In this document: piece after piece, positions 57,995-64,000 of the stretch
Position numbering within the stretch: position 1 is the stretch's first letter
How the letters are laid out: the number at the start of each line of letters is the position of its first letter
NCBI GenBank assembly: GCA_001414345.1
Contig: LLCB01000119.1
Location: forward strand, 62,001 to 126,000
Direction: 5' to 3'
DNA: 64,000 nucleotides
Origin: Hymenoscyphus infarciens
Lineage: Eukaryota; Ascomycota; Leotiomycetes; Helotiales; Helotiaceae
Made by a program: the position numbers and the translations under genes
The notes under the pieces: generated by a model
The model's input: the letters and a program-made list of their open reading frames with translations, nothing else
Databases searched by the model: none
Told to the model about the DNA's origin: nothing

Positions 57995-58555
57995 TCAAAA
58001 TTTCATATCGTTGACATCTATGCTTTTTCGTCTCTCGCATGTTCGACTCTTGTTGCCCTTCAACTCCTTCTCCGCATCCATCAATCTCGTCTGAACCCAC
58101 ATCCGGTACCTCTTATCACCTCGTACGCTCTCGCAATTGAGGAGAGCCGTAAGGGTGGATTTGATTTGTTGATTGACGTCGTTCAATTTGGATTGGTCTT
58201 CTTCGATTTTGACGAGCAGGCTTTCGTCGATGACGGTCGGGAGTGATGATCTTCGTGTCATCAACTTTGGGCGTTGTCGGAATCTTGAAGCGGGGATGCT
58301 GCCTCCCCGATGGTCATGTCGATAACCTAGGGGTGGTTCAGATGCCAGTTGAAAAGTCTCTTCGGATTCCGATGACGACGATCTTGAGGATTGTCGGTAT
58401 CCATCTGGGGATTGAGAGAGAGAGTTTGTTGAGGTGCCGGGCAAAGAGCTTGAGATTTGTTGCAGGTGTTTTTGGAGCGCATCGTGTTGGGAGTGAAGAA
58501 GGAGATATTTTTGAAGAGCGAAGGCTCGCTCTGGGGATTTTTGTGTGGGATCCAT
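57995..58555 (-). CDS. Conserved-looking small coiled-coil protein, function unknown
   Basis: Single-exon 186-aa frame: MDPTQKSPERAFALQKYLLL begins an amphipathic helix with heptads (QHDALQKHLQQI). A Ser-rich disordered part follows (RQSSRSSSSESEETFQL), then a second helix with heptad spacing (LLVKIEEDQSKLNDVNQQIK) and a charged C-terminus (RLMDAEKELKGNKSR). This helix-disorder-helix pattern suggests a small scaffold or complex subunit. No catalytic or binding motif was recognised. The start is supported by the helix beginning a few residues later. Confidence 0.7.
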   Translation of the reverse strand: MDPTQKSPERAFALQKYLLLHSQHDALQKHLQQISSSLPGTSTNSLSQSPDGYRQSSRSSSSESEETFQLASEPPLGYRHDHRGGSIPASRFRQRPKLMTRRSSLPTVIDESLLVKIEEDQSKLNDVNQQIKSTLTALLNCESVRGDKRYRMWVQTRLMDAEKELKGNKSRTCERRKSIDVNDMKF

Positions 58556-59919
58556 GTTTGTGTTCGTGATTTGTGTTGTTCAAGAGTGGTTGTAAGTGTT
58601 TTGGTCTTGGGGTTTTGGGTTGATTGTTGGGTGTACGGACGGAAGGTGGTTGGTTTGTGGTGTGATATAAATACCACAGATTTGGCAAGAGTCGCCTAAC
58701 AAAGAGACTCGGCAGTCATTGGAAGTTACTGTTAATCGAATTTCGATTCACTTGCCAAAGGTAAAAGTTGGAGCGTGGAAGGAGCATGGAAGGAGCTTTT
58801 ATGGAACAGACTTATGGCTGACGTCGTTTGCCAAATTATGATGTACACTTGTTATTCCACACCTCACTCCGGAGAATTTCTCATGCCTGAGAGGCACAGT
58901 AGCACGCAAAGTTAGACAGCGCCCAGTAATTCCTTCCATAAAAACTTCTTCTGGGACACGAGGGAGCTCGTTGATTGGCTTCGCTGCTAGCCTGATAGTT
59001 CCCTTCCTTGGTTCTGAGTGAGCCTGCCAGGTTCCCAAGACCCGGATATGACGTTGAGCCACACTTGGGCGCCACAGTTTAAAGTGGATCAGTTGACTTT
59101 CCGGAGTGACCCAATGATCAGCCAATGATCGAGCATTTACCGCCCATCATTTACCGTATCTTATGTTGAAAGAGTCTCCATTGGGTGTGCGAACTCGATC
59201 CGATCTCCTGTAACAGACTGTTACTGCTGACGTGTTTTATACTCGTGCTTTTGCTTCTAATCAGCAGTCATTTTCTAGAAACCCCTCTTGTACCTTTGAT
59301 TTGGCTTTGGGTTAACACAACAGGGCTTGAAGTACAACTCAAGTGATTTTGCTGATATCAAGGAGCAGTTATTTAGTAAGAAAGCTCTAGAAAAATGATA
59401 GTAATATCTGCCGAGTGCGGCTATTACCGGAATTTACCACTATACAAGTGAACCGTACACCAAGTTACAGCTATGAGCGAGATCTTGGAAGGCAGGTAGA
59501 TCTTTGGAAAACTTGAAAATTTGGAGGACAAAAGCAAGTAGAAATGATCGAGGAGCAAGGCAGGAGCATGAATGGGATTGTTTCTTTTTTGATAGAGGTG
59601 GACCTGAAAAGCACGATATAATTCGATTAAAATCAAGGTCGGGCCTTCTCCAAACCTCAGTAACACAAGAGGGTACACGAGGTTACTTCTTGTCAATCTT
59701 GACGAAATGTGTAACCAAAACCCGACAACTCACAACGAATGTAATTCTTTCCTACTGTAGAGCTTGGATGTGTACCCCATCTAATTTTTATTCCAGTTCT
59801 CTACAACATCCAGAACCAAATCAGGATTTTCACCTTACTTTACTTGAGTAGGAGAAAGTGTACAACCACTGTTCAGTCCCGGTCCCATAATTATTACCCA
59901 TTTGGATCGTTGTCAATAT
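58556..59919. other. Intergenic region, no gene seen
   Basis: Short overlapping frames (58799-59125, 59424-59696, 59504-59851) lack domains or consistent codon use. Nothing else identified. Confidence 0.35.
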
Positions 59920-60443
59920 CTAATCGCTCGGTCCACCTCTCACCTAATCCGCTTCGCGTATTAGGTGAGGGAGGGCAATACGATAAAACCAGCAATACGA
60001 CTACTTTTGTTTTACACCAAAATCGCCTTAACTAGCCTCTAATAACTCCTCACCTTTGCTACTAAAACTACTCTAATATGCTCCTACTATTAATATATAG
60101 CTTAAACTTATATTTAATCTTTAAAATATAATTATATCTTCTATATTCTAGGCTTTACTAAATTTTTCTAGAGATTTAGTAGTAGCTTTCTTAGAAGTTA
60201 GATTTAAGAACTAGATAGATACTAAATAGATAAATCTTACTTTATATTTCTATTTATTAAGGTTAAAATAAGAGACTCTAATTAAAATTAGAATATAATA
60301 AAGCGTTGTTGTTTTGTTATATATTTTTAAAAACAACGTATTTTAGTGTAAACTAAAAGTGGTCGTATTGCTGGTTTTATCGTATTGCCCTCCCTCACCC
60401 AATACGCGAAGCGGATTGGGTGAGAGGTGGACCGAGCGATTAG
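59920..60443. mobile_element. Inverted-repeat element, 524 bp, with about 103-bp TIRs containing hairpins
   Basis: The left end CTAATCGCTCGGTCCACCTC (from 59920) continues for about 103 bp and is repeated inverted at the right end (to 60443), with about six differences by eye, mostly transitions. Each TIR contains its own palindrome, CACCTAAT...ATTAGGTG (59941-59967) on the left and CACCCAAT...ATTGGGTG (60396-60422) on the right, around a conserved CGCTTCGCG core. The interior (60030-60340) is very AT-rich and CpA-poor. No ORF and no clear target duplication were found; the class is unknown (foldback-like). Confidence 0.8.
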
Positions 60444-60669
60444 GTGTTGGGTTCAGGTTCCCCGCCCCCGTCGTTGCCGCATTTCCCGCAAAGTGTGGTG
60501 TTCTTGGCCCTCAAGTTGCACCTTTACCTCTCAACAGCTCAAATGTGATATGTCGACAGTAGGGTAGCCGACAGTGTGCTCTGTGACGCAGCACCTTCGA
60601 GTATGAAGGAACAACCGGGTTGATCTCTTCTTCGCTCCTCGTCATCATCAACGTGCAATGTGCAAATCC

Positions 60670-60825
60670 TTAGGCACCGGTGTCTCCAAACTGCGACCAA
60701 GTCTCCATCTTGGTGTGCGAGTAGACCTCGACTCCGAGATCCGAATAGCTAGGCGTTTTCGCGCCGTGCTCGAGGGCATACGATAAGATGCGGGTCGCGT
60801 TGCGGCGGAGAGACTGCGTGGCCAT
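60670..60825 (-). pseudogene. Possible C-terminal gene remnant
   Basis: The frame MATQSLRRNATRILSYALEH, then GAKTPSYSDLGVEVYSHTKM and a short tail to the stop at 60670-60672, reads like the end of a soluble enzyme. Codon usage is C/G-rich at third positions, unlike the flanks. Upstream the frame stays open only about 10-20 codons before other frames look better, and no start exon was found. It is called a relic or partial gene with low confidence. No family was recognised. Confidence 0.3.
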
Positions 60826-61820
60826 GAGGGATTTAACCCGTTGTGGGCGATTAGAGGGGATTTGGGGTAGCGGGGGAGGTGTGAGAAGGCATGTCAGTGG
60901 ATGTTACGACTTTGCCATTGCGAGTTCGTGGTTTTCTTCTTCTTTTGACCTACGGTTAACTGAGGCCGCAATCGGCTGGTAGAAGTAAAGAAGGATGATT
61001 TAGTACGGCCATATATCAGCACATCACGGTGCTGCTTGTACCAATTGCATGGGTAAAAGTTCGAGCCATCCTTTTACGTAAGATCTTACATTCATCAGAC
61101 GATATGGTGCCAGACGTCCTGGATTAATTAACTTGATGGTTTTAGGTGAACCGCAATCACGAGGAATAACAAGAGTTTTAGTAGTCCTAAACTTCCAATT
61201 TGGTTCTTCGAGGCTTTACCTACATGGTGAGTACAGACCAAAAATAGCGGATGAAACGAGGCTCTGCGGCTGAACTCTGAAGGAAGGGCGGAACGCAGAT
61301 TACCTATCAAAGAAGGAACGCAAATCTGCCATAGCCACGCTGACAGCGACGATAGGCTATTGGTGAACTCAATGGGATTCTTGTACACCCCAAGTACTAT
61401 GTCAGATGCCCCAAAGAATGGCAGCTTTTCCTTTCGGTTGTTTGCTTGCGGAAATTAGGAATGTCTTCTTCTTATCCTGAGGTAGTCCACCTTGTTAAAT
61501 CCCCTAGAGTTTTATGCCCATTTGAAGGACTCCACTTTTAGTTTCGAGAGACTGGCTGTTACTCCTCCCGCCCTCCTTGAGTATCACAAGAAGGCTATCG
61601 AGTTATGGAGCCGTAAGCCAAAGCACTGCAAGAGTTCTGGACGAAGGATTCAAGCCACCCGGGCTGAAGGTTGCTCTCTATAAGCTTATTCCAAATTGTC
61701 TCAAACATACGAGTTTTCGCGGTTCTCCTTGTTTGTGTTAAAACAAGCTTCATCTTATCTTTTTGTTCTTTCGTTTTTTCTTCCTCGTACTGTAGCAGAT
61801 GTAGCTGGGACTCTGCTAAA
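60826..61820. promoter_or_regulatory. Upstream region of the secreted mucin-like gene
   Basis: About 1 kb without a supported gene. A T-rich tract (61740-61795) precedes the start at 61821, typical of a leader or promoter. The frame is open upstream to 61671 but lacks an ATG before 61821. Confidence 0.4.
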
Positions 61821-64000
61821 ATGTTACCCACCACTGTCTTTATAAGCTTTACGGGCTCCTTTTTTCTCCTTTCTTCGACCCTCCTTGATCAAGCTTTTGC
61901 CTTACCTGGTGCCCGACCAGCACCTAGAGAACATGCTCCTTACGTAGCAGCAAAGGTTACTCCTAGGTTTGCCCCACAGTCTGGCACTTACAGACCAAGA
62001 GCTCTGGCTCCCTTTGGTAACAGTTCAACTGTATCAGTCACCACCAGCAAATCATCCGCTTCTACTCCTACTGTTCCATTTGGAGTTATACCTACGGTAA
62101 TCTCGGGTACAACATACAGTTTGACTTATGTCTCGACCACTGCTACCAAACCAACGACAATAGTCGAGTCCAACTCCCAGACGACTACGACCGCGACCTA
62201 TTCGTCTGGGGCCCCTATTTGGATTGTACCTATCCTACCTCCAGGTTTTCCACTCCCACCGCCTCCTCTCCCTCCAATCGCACCACCACCAGGGCCAGTT
62301 GAAGGCGGAGGTCCTCCTCCTGTTGGTGGGGGTTGTGTATTTGGTTGTGGAGAGGGAGGTGATGACGGAGATAACCCAACCACCGAAAACAACTCTCAGT
62401 CTCACACCTTAACAGCTTCGAAAACGTCGACTTCGACATCCAGCTCATCATCAGTATCTGGGGCACAATGCTCATTTGGTTGCACAGCTTGTCTAGCTGG
62501 CCGCGAAGCTGCACCCACCGCCACTCCAAACAAACCCAAGCGAGAGATTGGCAACTTATTCCAATATGGGGCCATGCTTAAGAAACGTAACGTCCCGATG
62601 GGAGACGGTCTTCCAGATCTTTTCAACGAAGTGAAGGGCGCTGGAAACACGGCTAAAGTCGAACTTGCATCTAGATCAGCTACTGGTGTATCATCCTCCC
62701 AATTCATCACGTTCGACAACGCAGAGCACAATATATATGTTTCTGGCTTGGAGGGTTGTACCTCGGTTATTGTCGTCTCTCGCAAAGGAGCTTGGGCAAG
62801 TCACTTCTGGGAAACTCCCGCTTTCTCTTTTACAGGAGCAAATGACAGGTTCCAGGCTGATGTGCTCGATTACTTAAATACTGATCTTGGATCTCATCGA
62901 GCTTCTTTCGATGATAGCGGCACTGCAAAGATTTATATTATGACAACGACGACCCAGGATAACAATTTGAATGGCCCTGGCGCAGCCGACAATGGCAATT
63001 GGCCGCCAGAGTATCCCGGAAGAATTTCTCAGATTACAACATTGTTGAATGGAATGCTTCCAGGGGTTCCTATTGATACCTTTGTCTACCAGAGACAGCG
63101 AGATGAGAATCTTCTGAATAGTAACGTCTATGGGAAAGCAATTGTAAGTCAAATGTCTGGGCTTTGTTCCGCGAGCACCCCCGTCTCCAATACTTTTTCA
63201 GAAATTATAAAGCGATTATCGATATTGTCCGAGAAGGTTTAGAAAAATTAGGAAGTCAACTACTTGATTATCTTAAACCTTCTTGAACAATACTGCTTAA
63301 TGTTCCAAGTTTCCTCGAACAATTGTTCTAAACCTCCTCGATCAATCCATGTCAGGTACACTCAGAAAAACTTCTGTTTCCATTCAAGCAAACCTCTCCC
63401 TCATACTTTTGGACTGACACCTGCCTAGATAATGTACAGCAACGCCCAGAACGAGAACCCAGATAATTGGGAGGATGAATGGGATCCACCGCGACATGTG
63501 TGGCAAGTTTACACTCAAGGCAAACTCATCGGTGAAGACAACTGGATCCCCTGCACGAGTAATCAAAAGCGTGCTCCTGGGGATTCATGCCCACTCAGTA
63601 GCAAATCTTCGTCGGCTTCCAAAACTTCAGCTCCTACTTCTTCGGCCACGAAGTCAAACTCTGCTTCTACGACGAAAACCAGCTCTTCTTCTGCCACAAA
63701 GCCAACCTCTATACCCTCTCCGCCCACGACAAAACCTAGCTCTACTTCATCCACGAAATCAATCTCGCCCCCTACAATAAAACCAAGCACATCAACAAAA
63801 CCAAACCCTCCCCCAACACCAACATCAACCAGCACACCCGCACCCTCAACGCCCACACCGGAACCCGTTGATCCAAACAAACCAGCAAATCTCAAATGCC
63901 ACGGCCCCAACACCCCAAGCAGCCTAACCTCCTTCAACGGAAACGACGCCAACGGACCCATCAACACCTTCTGCACGGAGTGGATAAGTGATTACACCTA
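61821..64000 (+). CDS. Secreted Ser/Thr/Pro-rich (mucin-like) protein, 3' end cut by window
   Basis: Exon 1 (61821-63143) and exon 2 (63429 to beyond 64000) are joined across a 285-bp intron (GTAAGT...CCTAG) that restores NVYGKAI|IMYSNAQNENPDNW. At least 631 aa. There is a signal peptide (about 1-27, LLSSTLLDQAFA) and a Ser/Thr-rich stretch. A proline block (PPGFPLPPPPLPPIAPPPGP) leads to two small Cys motifs (GGCVFGCGEG, CSFGCTACLAG). A globular domain (about 235-490) includes WDPPRHVWQVYTQGKLIGED. A second Ser/Thr/Pro linker (about 515-590) precedes the start of another Cys domain (LKCHGPNTPSS...FCTEW). Alternating stalks and domains suggest an O-glycosylated wall or matrix protein. No catalytic residues were recognised. 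The gene continues past the window. Confidence 0.78.

Noticed and set aside
58799..59125. 108-codon minus-strand frame
   Set aside because: Composition and codon use look random; no recognisable motif.

Overview
This window is chromosomal DNA of a filamentous ascomycete (Pezizomycotina). The evidence is short introns of about 46-98 bp with GTRNGT donors and CTAAC-like branch sites, a Zn2Cys6 regulator, Tvp38, Asa1 and peroxisomal ABCD families, and transposons heavily damaged by repeat-induced point mutation (RIP). A leotiomycete (Helotiales) is a guess from protein style only; no species is claimed. Gene models were spliced by hand and each joins in frame.

Layout. 1-193: 5' end of an alpha/beta hydrolase. 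3.4-8.5 kb: a CCCH/Smr protein (-) divergent from TVP38 (+). 10.1-14 kb: a secreted protein and a six-exon peroxisomal ABC half-transporter. 15.4-17.7 kb: an orphan ORF with an apparent frameshift, and an F-box/2EXR-like protein. 19.8-21.1 kb: a charged protein ending in a CaaX box. 22.3-26 kb: a PlsB/GNPAT-like acyltransferase (-) sharing a 288-bp promoter with RNase P subunit POP4 (+). 28.3-30.7 kb: a Zn2Cys6 regulator with a GC-AG intron and a simple-repeat-rich upstream region. 33.7-35.2 kb: ASA1.

35.2-49.6 kb is a gene-poor, AT-rich repeat island. It holds a RIP-destroyed Tad1-like LINE, an intron-containing tRNA-Lys(CTT), a hAT-like MITE, and an LTR retrotransposon (477-bp LTRs, 5-bp target duplication) nested in an older TIR element. 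50-58.6 kb returns to genes: a DHA2-type MFS transporter, a CsbD-like stress protein, an oxysterol-binding protein and a small coiled-coil protein. 58.6-61.8 kb has a 524-bp element with 103-bp inverted repeats. A mucin-like secreted protein runs off the right edge.

Functional links are modest. The ABC transporter (fatty acyl import) and the acyltransferase (C-terminal AHL, fitting PTS1) could both serve peroxisomal lipid metabolism. TVP38 and the oxysterol-binding protein act in Golgi/membrane lipid traffic. No biosynthetic cluster or defence system was recognised. The most informative content is the mobile-element archaeology and the RIP record, plus a few odd genes (CaaX protein, GC-AG intron, regulator lacking an in-frame ATG).
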